From Virgibacillus halotolerans (GTDB lineage Bacteria; Bacillota; Bacilli; Bacillales; Amphibacillaceae): a DNA stretch of 64,000 nt. Both the position numbers and the translations under genes were made by a program. Below the pieces are notes generated by a model. That model ran no database searches. It was not told where the DNA came from and worked only from the letters and a program-made list of their open reading frames with translations. Below are positions 17,469-26,030 of the stretch, piece by piece; within the stretch, counting starts at the first letter, position 1; each line of letters opens with the position of its first letter. The stretch spans positions 1,054,001-1,118,000 of the forward strand of contig NZ_JAFBEA010000001.1 in the NCBI RefSeq assembly GCF_016908515.1, given 5' to 3'.

Positions 17469-18578
17469 TCATTCTTTGTAACCTAAAATCATTTGATTAA
17501 ATTGGGATAATGGAACGGTTTCAATCTGCAATTCTTCTGCTTTTTTCACTAGGGCATACTCACCATCGTCAGAATGAATAATAACATCAACTTTATAACC
17601 ATTTGTTCCTTTATTTATCTTTTTCACTTTTATTTGACGAACCAGAATGTCTTCAACTCTTCTTTGTATTCTAACAGGAAGCAGAGCTATATTTACAGAC
17701 CTCCCTTCCCATTCGGGAATTTCAACAATATTCTTTTCTTGTTTTTCATTAGTAGCAGCTATACTTTGACGCGTGACCGAAACCGTTTCTAAATTTAAAT
17801 CTTTTGAAACAGCATCAATAAACCACTCATCTGTCTGAATTTCGACTCCCAATTCCTTGGCCTTATCCAATTTACTTCCTGGTCTTTCACCGCAAACAAG
17901 CAGAGCCGTTTTAGATGATACACTCCCAGTAACGACTGCCCCGCATTTCGATGCAATTTCTTTCATAAGCACCCTTGGGAAAGGACTTGCACCAGTAAAA
18001 ACAATGCGTTTTCCTTGAAAAATCGTACTTTTCCCTTCCACATTCGCAGTAGCTTCCACAAAATTTTTGAGCTTACTTGGAGCAACCTTGTACAAAGGCA
18101 CCCATAAAGTAGGTTTTGCTTTTAAAATGACTTCATAAAGTGCTTTTACATCGTCCAGAGCAACATGTTTTAGTGGTCGATTGATATTATAGAAGGATGA
18201 TAGATATCCAAGCGAATAAGAAAACAAATCTGGATTTTCATACTTTATAGCGCGTATAGAGTCATAGCATTCATAATCTTCATCCAACCAGCCATAATAA
18301 ACAAGAAACTTCCGGTCAAAAGAGACATTATGAGCGACAACAGGGTAATTATATCTATTAATAATGTTGCGAAACTGATCTTTCTTTAGATCATCTTCGG
18401 AAATATCTGCGTATCCTTCCCCCATGCCCAAATGGATTAATGTCCCGTTTTTGACCTCTGCAATATGCTCGCTTAAAACAACTTCTCCATTCTCTATGAC
18501 CATTAAAGCAACTTCATAAATGCCCGATTCTACACCAAAATCCATCGTTTCTATGTCTAACAGAATCATATTTTGCAA
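17469..18578 (-). CDS. DnaQ-like 3'-5' exonuclease domain fused to a BRCT domain
   Basis: A predicted DNA-processing protein. Residues 1-165 form a DEDD exonuclease domain: MILLDIETMDFG (exo I, DxE), VVAHNVSFDRKFL (exo II) and KHVALDDVKALYEV (exo III, H...D). Residues 185-260 are a BRCT domain (GKRIVFTGASPFPRVLMKEI, then VVTGSVSSKTALLVCGE and TDEWFIDAV) like that of NAD-dependent DNA ligase. The last 100 residues, beginning IPEWEGRSVNIALLPVRIQ, belong to no family I recognise. GAGGTG fits a TTG start at 18578; a GTG at 18587 abuts the ribosome site. An unknown 143-residue protein ends 20 bp upstream, so the two are probably co-translated. Role in repair or defence is inferred. Confidence 0.8.
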   Translation of the reverse strand: MQNMILLDIETMDFGVESGIYEVALMVIENGEVVLSEHIAEVKNGTLIHLGMGEGYADISEDDLKKDQFRNIINRYNYPVVAHNVSFDRKFLVYYGWLDEDYECYDSIRAIKYENPDLFSYSLGYLSSFYNINRPLKHVALDDVKALYEVILKAKPTLWVPLYKVAPSKLKNFVEATANVEGKSTIFQGKRIVFTGASPFPRVLMKEIASKCGAVVTGSVSSKTALLVCGERPGSKLDKAKELGVEIQTDEWFIDAVSKDLNLETVSVTRQSIAATNEKQEKNIVEIPEWEGRSVNIALLPVRIQRRVEDILVRQIKVKKINKGTNGYKVDVIIHSDDGEYALVKKAEELQIETVPLSQFNQMILGYKE

Positions 18579-18598
18579 TTTGGTCACCTCTCAGTATT

Positions 18599-19030
18599 TT
18601 AATAGGAATATTTAACACCGTATTTTTCAAGCAGATGGCTATCCAAATCATCTTTACCGCTAAACAGCAAGGATTCTTTTGTAGTTAAGAGATGATAATG
18701 GGCACTATATTGGCTTTTCCTGATATTAATTATAAGGGAAAGACTTTTTCCATCCTCACCTTTAAACTGAATCGTATCTCTAAATACAGATTTATACTGA
18801 TACCTGACAGCTTTGGAACCGTTTTTCTTAACAAGGAACAATGCATTGTTTTTGATATTATGAAACTCTAAATCTTCATCATCGTATAATCCCATTGAAC
18901 TCCAGTTTTTTGATCCTTCTGTCAAATGAAGCTGCAACATTTCTTCACTCATAAACCCCGTTATATAAACCTTTGTTCCTTTTATATCCAAAATAGCACT
19001 TTTTAATTCATTAACCCTGTCTTGCAACAC
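18599..19030 (-). CDS. Hypothetical protein, partner of the exonuclease-BRCT gene
   Basis: A 143-residue soluble protein that I do not recognise. It is hydrophilic, without signal peptide or membrane segment. It begins with a short amphipathic helix (LQDRVNELKSAILDIK) followed by alternating beta-strand-like stretches (TKVYITGF, NALFLVKK, KSLSLIINIRKS) and ends LLEKYGVKYSY. The start is GTG with GGAGAG 10 nt upstream. Its stop lies 20 bp before the exonuclease-BRCT start, which suggests a functional pair. No catalytic motif is visible. Confidence 0.65.
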   Translation of the reverse strand: MLQDRVNELKSAILDIKGTKVYITGFMSEEMLQLHLTEGSKNWSSMGLYDDEDLEFHNIKNNALFLVKKNGSKAVRYQYKSVFRDTIQFKGEDGKSLSLIINIRKSQYSAHYHLLTTKESLLFSGKDDLDSHLLEKYGVKYSY

Positions 19031-19133
19031 AACTAATCATCTCTCCTTTTTGGTTAGCCAAATATATTTTCATTCTACAATCAGCACTTTATTGAATTGT
19101 TACAATCCAGCTTATCGATGTTATTATATCAAA

Positions 19134-19260
19134 CTGTTTTATAAATTATCGACTTTGTTTCAAAGCTACAACACACTCAATCTCTGTCTTCGCGTTATAT
19201 TTCAAAACAAACTTGGATTCTGATGGCAAAATTTAAATTATAGAATCGGCAAGATCATTA
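19134..19260 (-). pseudogene. Possible gene remnant (C-terminal tail only)
   Basis: The minus strand encodes NDLADSII, a TAA stop, then PSESKFVLKYNAKTEIECVV and ALKQSR before a final TAA, with no start or ribosome site. The second part has protein-like codon use and looks like a C-terminal end cut off from its gene, faintly reminiscent of Rid-family tails. It sits in the 275-bp gap between a VOC gene and the exonuclease operon. The identity is unknown and the call is weak. Confidence 0.25.
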
Positions 19261-19305
19261 TGATTTTATTAGATATCCAGTAAAATTAACCTAGACTTAC
19301 AACCG

Positions 19306-19686
19306 TTAACAATTACAAATCATTACAATATTTCCATCAGGATCTCCTATGTTGAACCAGGCAGTATCCGCTGCCCATTCTATTTCTCTTACAATATCAA
19401 TACCCCTGTCTTTAACATATTGATAAGCTTCATCAATGTTCGGTGCGTAAAAGTTAAAAATCGGACTTGGGCTTATTGTATGTTTGAATCCCGGGTCAAA
19501 GGTGTGGTCGTCCAATGTTAGTGATGTTGACCCTACTATCGGTATATTGTAAACAGGTGAAGCCACTTTATCTATATCTACCTCTAATCCTAACAAATCA
19601 GCATACCACTTTACCGCTGCCTTCAAATCTGTCACATGAATAAAGACGCTGTTCATCTGATTTTTTACAGGTAAATTTTTTCCCAT
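19306..19686 (-). CDS. VOC (glyoxalase/bleomycin-resistance) superfamily protein
   Basis: A 126-residue single-module vicinal-oxygen-chelate protein. The order is VFIHVTDLKAAVKWYADLLGLEV (first beta-alpha), TSLTLDDHTFDPG, FNFYAPNIDEAYQYVKDRG and a final WFNIGDPDGNIVMIC, which is the usual C-terminal strand with a potential metal-binding position. Two modules from a dimer form the active site in this family. GGGGGG precedes the ATG. The activity (dioxygenase, glyoxalase, resistance) cannot be read. Transcribed in the same direction as the ROK kinase upstream, 31 bp apart, so possibly in that operon. Confidence 0.8.
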   Translation of the reverse strand: MGKNLPVKNQMNSVFIHVTDLKAAVKWYADLLGLEVDIDKVASPVYNIPIVGSTSLTLDDHTFDPGFKHTISPSPIFNFYAPNIDEAYQYVKDRGIDIVREIEWAADTAWFNIGDPDGNIVMICNC

Positions 19687-19717
19687 TTTTAAATCCCCCC
19701 TGAATGTTTAGTGAATA

Positions 19718-20608
19718 CTACCCTCGACCCAAATGATGTATTTTCTGCATGTTTTTTGCCGCATAAAATCCGCCTTTAATTGCGGAAAGCCCTTCCATTC
19801 CTGGCGTTACAATATAATCAGTAATGCCGTCTTCTAACTGATCAAAAGCAACATATCCCTTATTTAATGCTTTTACGTGCTTATAAATAATCGGCAGTAG
19901 CTGGCGTTGTTTCATAACGCCCCCACCTAGGATAATTTTTTCTGGCGATAAAGTAAGAATATAATTCATCAAAGCCTGTGCAATATAGTAACCTTCTAAT
20001 TCCCAGACTGCCTCATTTTCTGCAAGCAAATGTGCCTTTTGTCCCCATCTTTTTTCAATTGCTGGTCCGGAAGCCAATCCTTCTAGACAATCTTGGTGAT
20101 AAGGGCAAACACCTGCAAACAGATCATCCGGATGTGTTTGCACCAAAATATGCCCCATTTCTGGATGGCTCATCCCTTCTAAAAATTGTCCATTAATAAT
20201 CGCACCTGCACCAATTCCTGTGCCAATCGTTATGTATATACAATTTGATAAGCCCTCAGCAGCCCCAAACTTCGCCTCTCCCAATGCTGCCATTGTCACA
20301 TCGGTTTGAAATACCATCGGAACTTCCATCGTTTCTTTCATGGAATCTAGTATATTAAAATTACGCCACTTGATTTTTGGTGTCGTTGTAATACAGCCAT
20401 AGTTCGGGGATTGAGTTTGGATTTCTGCAGGTCCAAATGATCCGATTCCCATTGCCGATACGTCATATTGTTTAAAGAAGTCCTTTACATGTTTCATCGT
20501 TTCTTCCGGTGTGGTCGTAGGTAGTTCAACTAAATCAACGACATCATAATTCTGATCCCCGACTGCACAAACAAATTTTGTACCGCCAGCTTCAATTGCT
20601 CCAAGCAT
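19718..20608 (-). CDS. ROK-family sugar kinase (fructokinase type)
   Basis: A cytosolic hexose kinase, most similar in layout to B. subtilis YdhR/GmuE and ScrK fructokinases. The ATP-binding loop GAIEAGGTKF is at the N-terminus. The sugar-binding TIGTGIGAGAIING is near 130. The zinc-containing ROK motif HPEMGHILV, then CPYHQDCLEGLASGPA, lies near 155-190, and the second phosphate loop GGGVMKQRQLL near 245. Length (296) is normal. AGGAG selects the ATG at 20608, 13 codons inside the open frame. Its gene follows a histidine phosphatase by 48 bp on the same strand, suggesting co-transcription. Fructose or mannose are the likely substrates, by family. Confidence 0.87.
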   Translation of the reverse strand: MLGAIEAGGTKFVCAVGDQNYDVVDLVELPTTTPEETMKHVKDFFKQYDVSAMGIGSFGPAEIQTQSPNYGCITTTPKIKWRNFNILDSMKETMEVPMVFQTDVTMAALGEAKFGAAEGLSNCIYITIGTGIGAGAIINGQFLEGMSHPEMGHILVQTHPDDLFAGVCPYHQDCLEGLASGPAIEKRWGQKAHLLAENEAVWELEGYYIAQALMNYILTLSPEKIILGGGVMKQRQLLPIIYKHVKALNKGYVAFDQLEDGITDYIVTPGMEGLSAIKGGFYAAKNMQKIHHLGRG

Positions 20609-20656
20609 TTTTAACGCTCCTCTCTTTTTTACAAACCATTTACACATGAAACCGTG

Positions 20657-21238
20657 TCAGCTCTCGATTAGATGCTTTGTACAGTTCAACAGTTCTGGCT
20701 CCCAACTGTCATTGGTTTTGATGAGACAGCTGAGTGATGTATTAAGAATGGATTCACCTGCTTTTTCGGACTGTGGAATCAATGCTGTCAACAAATATTT
20801 AATAAAAGCACCATGCGTGACGATTAGAATATTTTCATCTGGATGATTGCGAACCACTTCATCTAGGAAGGATGAGCCTCTCTTTATGACGCTATCTGCA
20901 GTTTCCATCCCGAGTTCAAACTCTCGCCAATCAGCGCCCCACTTCACAAGACGCTCTTCTTCTGTTGTTCCTTCAATCTGACCACCGCTTCTTTCGCGAA
21001 GTCTTGTTTCCAAATAAATTGGTATATCATTACGCTTTCCAATCGCTTCTGCTGTTTGTTGCGCCCGGAGCAGATCACTGGAATAAATCAGGTCCCAATT
21101 TTCTTCCCCTATACGTTCGGCGAGTTTTTCCGCTTCTTGTAGTCCAATTTCATCCAATGGAATGTCAGAATGTCCCTGTGCCCGCTTTTCCCTATTCCAA
21201 TTTGTCGTACCGTGTCGAATAAAACCAATTCTTGTCAT
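20657..21238 (-). CDS. Histidine phosphatase family protein (phosphoglycerate mutase-like)
   Basis: A 193-residue 2H phosphatase. The phospho-accepting His lies in IGFIRHGTTNWN at residues 5-16, the conserved EKLAERIGEENWDLIYSSDLLRA-type region near 40-60 supplies the second Arg, and the second His is in LIVTHGAFIKYLL near 143. These residues define the branch that includes cofactor-dependent phosphoglycerate mutase and broad acid phosphatases such as PhoE. The length fits a phosphatase better than a glycolytic mutase (about 230-250). First gene of the probable unit with the ROK kinase and VOC protein. Confidence 0.85.
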   Translation of the reverse strand: MTRIGFIRHGTTNWNREKRAQGHSDIPLDEIGLQEAEKLAERIGEENWDLIYSSDLLRAQQTAEAIGKRNDIPIYLETRLRERSGGQIEGTTEEERLVKWGADWREFELGMETADSVIKRGSSFLDEVVRNHPDENILIVTHGAFIKYLLTALIPQSEKAGESILNTSLSCLIKTNDSWEPELLNCTKHLIES

Positions 21239-21434
21239 ATGTATTCATTCCTCCATGAAGTATCGCTAATACTGACATTATCAATTATGTAAGCATACCT
21301 TTATTTAATATAAGAAAATTTAATTAAAAAACTTCCAATTAACTAATGCTATTCGAAGTGATTTAGCGTATATTTATAATATAATCGATTTTTGCTAAAT
21401 TTAACATAGATATTACTTAATTTTTGATTTTTAC

Positions 21435-21460
21435 GGAACCAAACAACACTTTCATCCGTA
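21435..21460 (+). promoter_or_regulatory. ECF sigma (SigW-like) promoter of the nfeD-flotillin operon
   Basis: GGAACC (21435-21440), 16 bp, CGTA (21457-21460). This matches the ECF-type promoter, and the orthologous B. subtilis yuaFGI operon is known to be SigW-controlled. It starts about 47 bp before the first gene. Confidence 0.7.
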
Positions 21461-21506
21461 TGATTCATAAGGAATACTTTACCATACATAAAAGGATGTG
21501 ATCTAC

Positions 21507-22046
21507 ATGACCCTTTTCGGTGCGCCAATTGAAAATATTTATTTAACATTACTTATCATTGCAGGAGGCTTAACCGTGCTTTACCTCTTCTTTGGTGACG
21601 TATTAGAAGGTATTGGTGAGGCTGTTGGTTTTCTGAACCCTGTACTCATTTTATCTTTTATTACCTTTTTCGCAGCAACAGGATATATATTAGAATTTGT
21701 TACACCACTACATAGTATGATTATCGCAGCCATCGCAATTGTACTCGCATTTATTCTGGATACGCTCATGAATGTCTTTATTCTAATTCCGTTGTCTTCT
21801 GCGGAAGAATCATTAAGTTATACCGAAGAATCTTTAAGAGGAAAAGTCGGAAAAATTATTATCCCCATTCCCAAAGATGGATTCGGTGAAATTGTAATTG
21901 AAAGTAAGTTCGGCATGATTTCAAAGCCGGCCACTGGCATAGAAAACGAAGCCATCGCAGAAGGCATGCAAGTGCTTGTTCTTAAAGTAGAAAAAGGGGT
22001 TCTATATGTAGAACCATATGATTATAATGGTTTGGATGCACTTTAA
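21507..22046 (+). CDS. NfeD-like membrane protein (YuaF type)
   Basis: A 179-residue integral membrane protein with three hydrophobic segments (about 8-28, 44-66 and 68-98) and a C-terminal soluble OB-fold-like domain (GKVGKIIIPIPKDGFGEIVI, then GMQVLVLKVEKGVLYVEPY). This is the short NfeD1b/YuaF architecture that pairs with flotillin. The ATG at 21507 is preferred; the frame opens with a GTG three codons earlier. Flotillin begins 70 bp downstream on the same strand. In Bacillus this pair acts in membrane fluidity and microdomain organisation under cell-envelope stress, consistent with the ECF-type promoter upstream. Confidence 0.85.
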   Translation: MTLFGAPIENIYLTLLIIAGGLTVLYLFFGDVLEGIGEAVGFLNPVLILSFITFFAATGYILEFVTPLHSMIIAAIAIVLAFILDTLMNVFILIPLSSAEESLSYTEESLRGKVGKIIIPIPKDGFGEIVIESKFGMISKPATGIENEAIAEGMQVLVLKVEKGVLYVEPYDYNGLDAL

Positions 22047-22115
22047 TTAAATATATGTTCCAAATGGTGGATTCATATTTTAATAGATATTATAAAAAAA
22101 TAAGGGGGAAATGAA

Positions 22116-23690
22116 ATGTTTGAAGGAATTTGGATTGTGATTGCAATTGTCGCATTTTTACTAATTGCACTCATTGGTGTTTTCGTTTCGAAATACCGAA
22201 CCGCCGGACCTGATGAAGCGTTGATTGTAACGGGGAGCTATCTTGGCGGGAAGAATGTACATATTGATGAAGGTGGCAATAAGATAAAAATTATTCGCGG
22301 TGGCGGTACATTTGTATTGCCCGTTTTCCAACAGGCGGAGCCACTAAGTTTACTATCCAGCAAGCTGGAAGTTACAACACCTGAGGTCTATACAGAGCAA
22401 GGTGTTCCAGTTATGGCTGATGGGACAGCAATATTTAAAATAGGCGGATCCATTAGTGAAATCGCCACTGCCGCCGAACAATTTTTAGGTAAAAAGAAAT
22501 CAGAACGCGAAAATGAAGCAAAAGAAGTATTAGAAGGCCATCTTCGTTCCATACTCGGTTCGATGACCGTAGAAGAAATTTATAAGAACCGTGACAAGTT
22601 TTCCCAGGAGGTTCAACGTGTTGCCTCCCAGGACTTGGCTAAAATGGGATTGATCATTGTATCCTTTACGATTAAAGACGTGAAAGATAAAAATGGCTAC
22701 TTGGATTCCTTAGGTAAACCACGGATTGCCCAGGTAAAACGGGATGCAGATATTGCAACAGCTGAAGCCGTGAAGGAAACACGTATTAAAGAAGCAATGG
22801 CAAACAAAGAGGCCCAGAAGGCGGAGCTTGAGCGTGCAACAGAAATTGCAGAAGCGGAAAAAGAGAATCAATTAAAAACAGCTGATTACCGTCGTGAGTC
22901 AGACCTGGCCAGGGCGCGTGCCGACCAATCCTATGATCTGGAAACTGCACGATCCAAACAGGAAGTTACCGAACAGGAAATGCAAATCAAGATCATCGAA
23001 CGTCAAAAGCAAATCGAATTGGAAGAAAAAGAAATTCTCAGACGAGAAAGACAATATGACTCTGAGGTCAAAAAGAAAGCAGATGCCGATCGTTACGCTG
23101 TCGAGCAAGCTGCAACTGCGGATAAGGCAAAACAATATGCGCAAGCAGACGCTAGCAAATATCGTATCGAGACACAAGCCAAAGCTGAAGCTGAACAAGT
23201 GCGTGTCGATGGTCTCGCATCAGCTGATGCGCTACGGGCGCAAGGGGAATCAGAGGCAGAGATTATCCGTCTGAAAGGTTTGGCTGAAGCTGAAGCAAAA
23301 CGCAAAATCGCCGAAGCCTTCGATCAGTACGGGCAAGCTGCAGTGCTTGATATGGTCATGAAAATGCTACCGGAATATGCCAAAGAAGTGGCAGGCCCAC
23401 TCGGTAACATTGATAAGATTACCGTTGTTGACACTGGTGGTAGTGATAGTAAAGGTGGCGCTAATAAAGTTACCGGCTATGCAACGGATTTGATGTCTAC
23501 CCTGCAAGAATCACTCAAAGCTTCTTCCGGCATTGACGTGAAAGACTTACTGGAAAACATAGCAGGAAAAAGCAACATGCTCGATGACATCGATCTTGAT
23601 CGATTAAGATATGAATCAAAAGAAAGCACAGAACAACCAGCAGCAACTGAAGAAAAACAGGATGATAAAGTAGATAAAGAAGAAAAGTAA
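22116..23690 (+). CDS. floT: Flotillin (SPFH/band 7 scaffold protein)
   Basis: A scaffold of functional membrane microdomains. The 524 residues begin with one hydrophobic segment (about 4-26, IWIVIAIVAFLLIALIGVF), then an SPFH/band 7 domain to about residue 200. A long Ala/Glu-rich coiled coil with repeated KAEAE- and EKEN-type heptads follows at about 200-400. The C-terminal portion has QYGQAAVLDMVMKMLPEYAKEV, typical of flotillins, then an acidic tail rich in Glu/Lys (TEEKQDDKVDKEEK). The ribosome site is AAGGGGG. It lies downstream of nfeD, as in B. subtilis yuaF-yuaG. Many opposite-strand open frames within it are artefacts of the biased coiled-coil codons. A GGGGACAGTCCCC hairpin follows. 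Confidence 0.93.
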   Translation: MFEGIWIVIAIVAFLLIALIGVFVSKYRTAGPDEALIVTGSYLGGKNVHIDEGGNKIKIIRGGGTFVLPVFQQAEPLSLLSSKLEVTTPEVYTEQGVPVMADGTAIFKIGGSISEIATAAEQFLGKKKSERENEAKEVLEGHLRSILGSMTVEEIYKNRDKFSQEVQRVASQDLAKMGLIIVSFTIKDVKDKNGYLDSLGKPRIAQVKRDADIATAEAVKETRIKEAMANKEAQKAELERATEIAEAEKENQLKTADYRRESDLARARADQSYDLETARSKQEVTEQEMQIKIIERQKQIELEEKEILRRERQYDSEVKKKADADRYAVEQAATADKAKQYAQADASKYRIETQAKAEAEQVRVDGLASADALRAQGESEAEIIRLKGLAEAEAKRKIAEAFDQYGQAAVLDMVMKMLPEYAKEVAGPLGNIDKITVVDTGGSDSKGGANKVTGYATDLMSTLQESLKASSGIDVKDLLENIAGKSNMLDDIDLDRLRYESKESTEQPAATEEKQDDKVDKEEK

Positions 23691-23695
23691 ACATT

Positions 23696-23751
23696 ACGGG
23701 GACAGTCCCCCATCTCACTAAAGTGTTAAAGTGATGGGGGACTGTCCCCGT
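23696..23751. repeat. GGGGACAGTCCCC dispersed hairpin, copy 1 (also terminator)
   Basis: ACGGGGACAGTCCCCCAT and its complement ATGGGGGACTGTCCCCGT form a 20-plus-bp stem with an inner TCACT/AGTGA pairing, between flotillin and the convergent FAH-family gene. The same core occurs at 56028-56081. Each arm contains the smaller palindrome GGGGAC-A/T-GTCCCC. It can act as a bidirectional terminator. Confidence 0.85.
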
Positions 23752-23762
23752 ATTCTACTTCT

Positions 23763-24521
23763 CTAATCAGCAACTTCATTCGTCAACTTACCAATGCCTT
23801 CAATTTCAATCTCCACGTTATCTCCCGGGCTCAACGCTCCAACTCCTGAAGGCGTTCCCGTTAATATCACATCACCAGGATTTAATGTCATGACTTTCGT
23901 TATCGCTGCAATCACCTTTTCGATAGGATGAATTAAATCATTCGTATTTGAATCCTGTCTAACCTCACCATTCAATGTTAGTTTTATGTTGGCGTTATTT
24001 GGATCTAATTCTGTCTCGACACATGGCCCCAATGGTTTAAACGTTTTAAATGACTTTGCCCGAGTAAATTGTCCATCTTTCTTTTGCAAAATCCGATCAG
24101 AAACATCGTTACAACATGTGTAGCCAAATACATGGCCAAGTGCCTTTTCCTCGCTTACCTGATAAGCCTCTTTTCCGATAACAATTGCCAGTTCCGCTTC
24201 ATAATCAATTTTATGATCAAGTGTTGGTAGCTCAATCTTCTCTCCATCTGCAATAATTGCGCCTGGAGAAACCATGAACATCATTGGTTCTTCCGGAATA
24301 GCTTTTCCTTGTTCAATGGCGTGTTTCTCATAATTTAATCCAATCACAACCATTTGCTTCGGTGCAACAGGCGGAAGTAGCTTTACCTCTGATAATTGAT
24401 AGGTTTGATCAAGTTTTTCTGAGTTTCCATCAATGAAATTGCCACTAAGTTTCGTGACCTTTTCCCCGTCTACCATTCCGTACATGGTTTCATTTTCCGC
24501 TTCAAATCGGATATATTTCAT
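23763..24521 (-). CDS. Fumarylacetoacetate hydrolase family protein
   Basis: A 252-residue member of the FAH superfamily, which cleaves or decarboxylates beta-dicarbonyl acids using Mg or Mn. The core motifs are VVIGLNYEKHAIEQG near 68, the metal-ligand block DYEAELAIVIGKEA near 125, FGYTCCNDVSDR near 152 and the C-terminal GDVILTGTPSGVGALSPGD near 220. Length and order match 2-hydroxyhepta-2,4-diene-1,7-dioate isomerase or oxaloacetate decarboxylase-like proteins such as YisK, rather than true fumarylacetoacetase. GGAGGG precedes the ATG. No aromatic catabolic genes flank it, so the substrate stays open. Confidence 0.85.
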   Translation of the reverse strand: MKYIRFEAENETMYGMVDGEKVTKLSGNFIDGNSEKLDQTYQLSEVKLLPPVAPKQMVVIGLNYEKHAIEQGKAIPEEPMMFMVSPGAIIADGEKIELPTLDHKIDYEAELAIVIGKEAYQVSEEKALGHVFGYTCCNDVSDRILQKKDGQFTRAKSFKTFKPLGPCVETELDPNNANIKLTLNGEVRQDSNTNDLIHPIEKVIAAITKVMTLNPGDVILTGTPSGVGALSPGDNVEIEIEGIGKLTNEVAD

Positions 24522-24722
24522 TTCTTATTCCCTCCACATTGAATTATTTAAATCATCTTTGAAAACTGATTATTTCATCTATCTTATCATGATCCACTCG
24601 GAATCTGAAGCATATTGTAAGCAATGGGGAAAAGTGACGCACATTTAGCAGGTCTTATTTCGAAGTTTGGCTCGCTTCACCTGTCTGTAGTTGCGCGTAT
24701 AAGTAACCCACGAAGATGAAAA

Positions 24723-24766
24723 ATGGATGTCTCCAAAGGCTTGAAATATACCTTTGGAGACATCCT
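24723..24766 (-). terminator. Rho-independent terminator
   Basis: GGATGTCTCCAAAGG pairs with CCTTTGGAGACATCC (15 bp). It serves the MFS gene ending at 24778 on the minus strand. Confidence 0.85.
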
Positions 24767-24777
24767 TCTTTTTGCTA

Positions 24778-26028
24778 TTAGCCAATATCTACTGGTTGTC
24801 TATTCTTTTGTTCGCTAATATCTGATATCGTTCTATTTTTCCCAGCTTGTATACCACAAATAAAAATAATGCCTCCTACAACGCCCAGCACAACAAGCGG
24901 AAGTATCCAACTATTATTGTAATCATGAAGCGCGCCGAATAAAACAGGTCCGGATGCAGCCATTAAATAACCGAATGATTGTGCCATACCGGACATTTCA
25001 GATGCTTGCTGACCGCTCGTAGTTCGTAAACTAAAAAACATCATGGATAAACTAAATGCGGCACCTGCCCCGATTCCCAATGATATTACTGCGACAGGAA
25101 TAAGTACCGAATTACCTAAAATCAATCCTAGTACACCAAAGATAAATAATCCTCCTGTTATACCACTAAGTAATTTCTGGTTAGACATTTTCTCCGCAAT
25201 AATTGGTACGATAAACGTAATTGGAATAAGTGAAAACTGCATAAGTGAAAGCATCCATCCCGCTGCACTAGCACCATATCCATGCGTTTGAAGAATTCCG
25301 GGTAACCATGTTATTAACGTATAAAAAACTAATGATTGCATGCCCATAAATATCGTAATATACCAGGCTAGAGGAGATTTCCATATACTGTGTTTCTCCT
25401 GCGGCTTTGTGTCTACTGCTTTAGGTGAATCCGTTTGTTTTCGTAACTGTGGAATCCAAACGAGAAGTGCCGCAATAGAAAGAATACCCCAAAATGCTAA
25501 TGATCCTTTCCACCCTATTCCAGAAATAGATGAGATTGGCACACTTAACCCAGAGGCTAACGCACCAAATAAATTCATAAATACGGCGTATATACCTGTC
25601 ATCAAACCAATTTTAAGCGGAAAATTCATTTTAATAAACCCGGGTAATAAAACGTTTCCGATTGCGATTGCTAAGCCAATTAATACGGTGCCAACAAACA
25701 ATAAAGTGACACCGAAAAAGGAGCGAATGACGAGTCCGGCTGTTAATAAGATTAAAGAAAAGAATATGGTCCATTCCATCCCAATTCGATTCGCAATCTT
25801 CGGTGCGAATGGAGAAAGTAATGCAAAAGCCAGTAATGGTAGTGTAGTGATTGTCCCGGCCAGTGTATTGCTGAGTCCTAGGTCCTCACGAATAAATGAC
25901 ATCAAGGACCCGACTGAAGTTAGAGGCGCTCTGAGATTGGAGCCAATTAATATGATTCCTATCAATAGTGCCCAACTAGCTGTTTTGTTTTGTTTATTGC
26001 TATCTAAAGTTGCTATATTTTTTTCCAA
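24778..26028 (-). CDS. MFS transporter, CynX/NimT (cyanate permease-like) family
   Basis: A 416-residue, 12-helix major facilitator protein. GSNLRAPLTSVGSLMSFIRED near 28-48 is the signature of the CynX/NimT/YycB group, followed by LPLLAFALLSPFAPKIANR. A central charged loop (RKQTDSPKAVDTKPQEKH) separates the two halves. Known members carry cyanate or 2-nitroimidazole, but most are uncharacterised. The start is a TTG, with GGAGGG inside the last codons of the preceding GntR gene, so the two are translationally coupled (2-bp gap). The GntR protein is its probable regulator. Confidence 0.85.
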   Translation of the reverse strand: MEKNIATLDSNKQNKTASWALLIGIILIGSNLRAPLTSVGSLMSFIREDLGLSNTLAGTITTLPLLAFALLSPFAPKIANRIGMEWTIFFSLILLTAGLVIRSFFGVTLLFVGTVLIGLAIAIGNVLLPGFIKMNFPLKIGLMTGIYAVFMNLFGALASGLSVPISSISGIGWKGSLAFWGILSIAALLVWIPQLRKQTDSPKAVDTKPQEKHSIWKSPLAWYITIFMGMQSLVFYTLITWLPGILQTHGYGASAAGWMLSLMQFSLIPITFIVPIIAEKMSNQKLLSGITGGLFIFGVLGLILGNSVLIPVAVISLGIGAGAAFSLSMMFFSLRTTSGQQASEMSGMAQSFGYLMAASGPVLFGALHDYNNSWILPLVVLGVVGGIIFICGIQAGKNRTISDISEQKNRQPVDIG

Positions 26029-26030
26029 TA

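Noticed and set aside
20657..21238. gpmA (glycolytic phosphoglycerate mutase)
   Set aside because: Only 193 residues with a phosphatase-like layout; Bacillaceae glycolysis generally uses other mutases.
22899..23305. Long open frames on the minus strand and in a second plus frame inside the flotillin gene
   Set aside because: They are shadows of the Glu/Ala/Lys-rich coiled-coil codons; no ribosome site and low-complexity translations.
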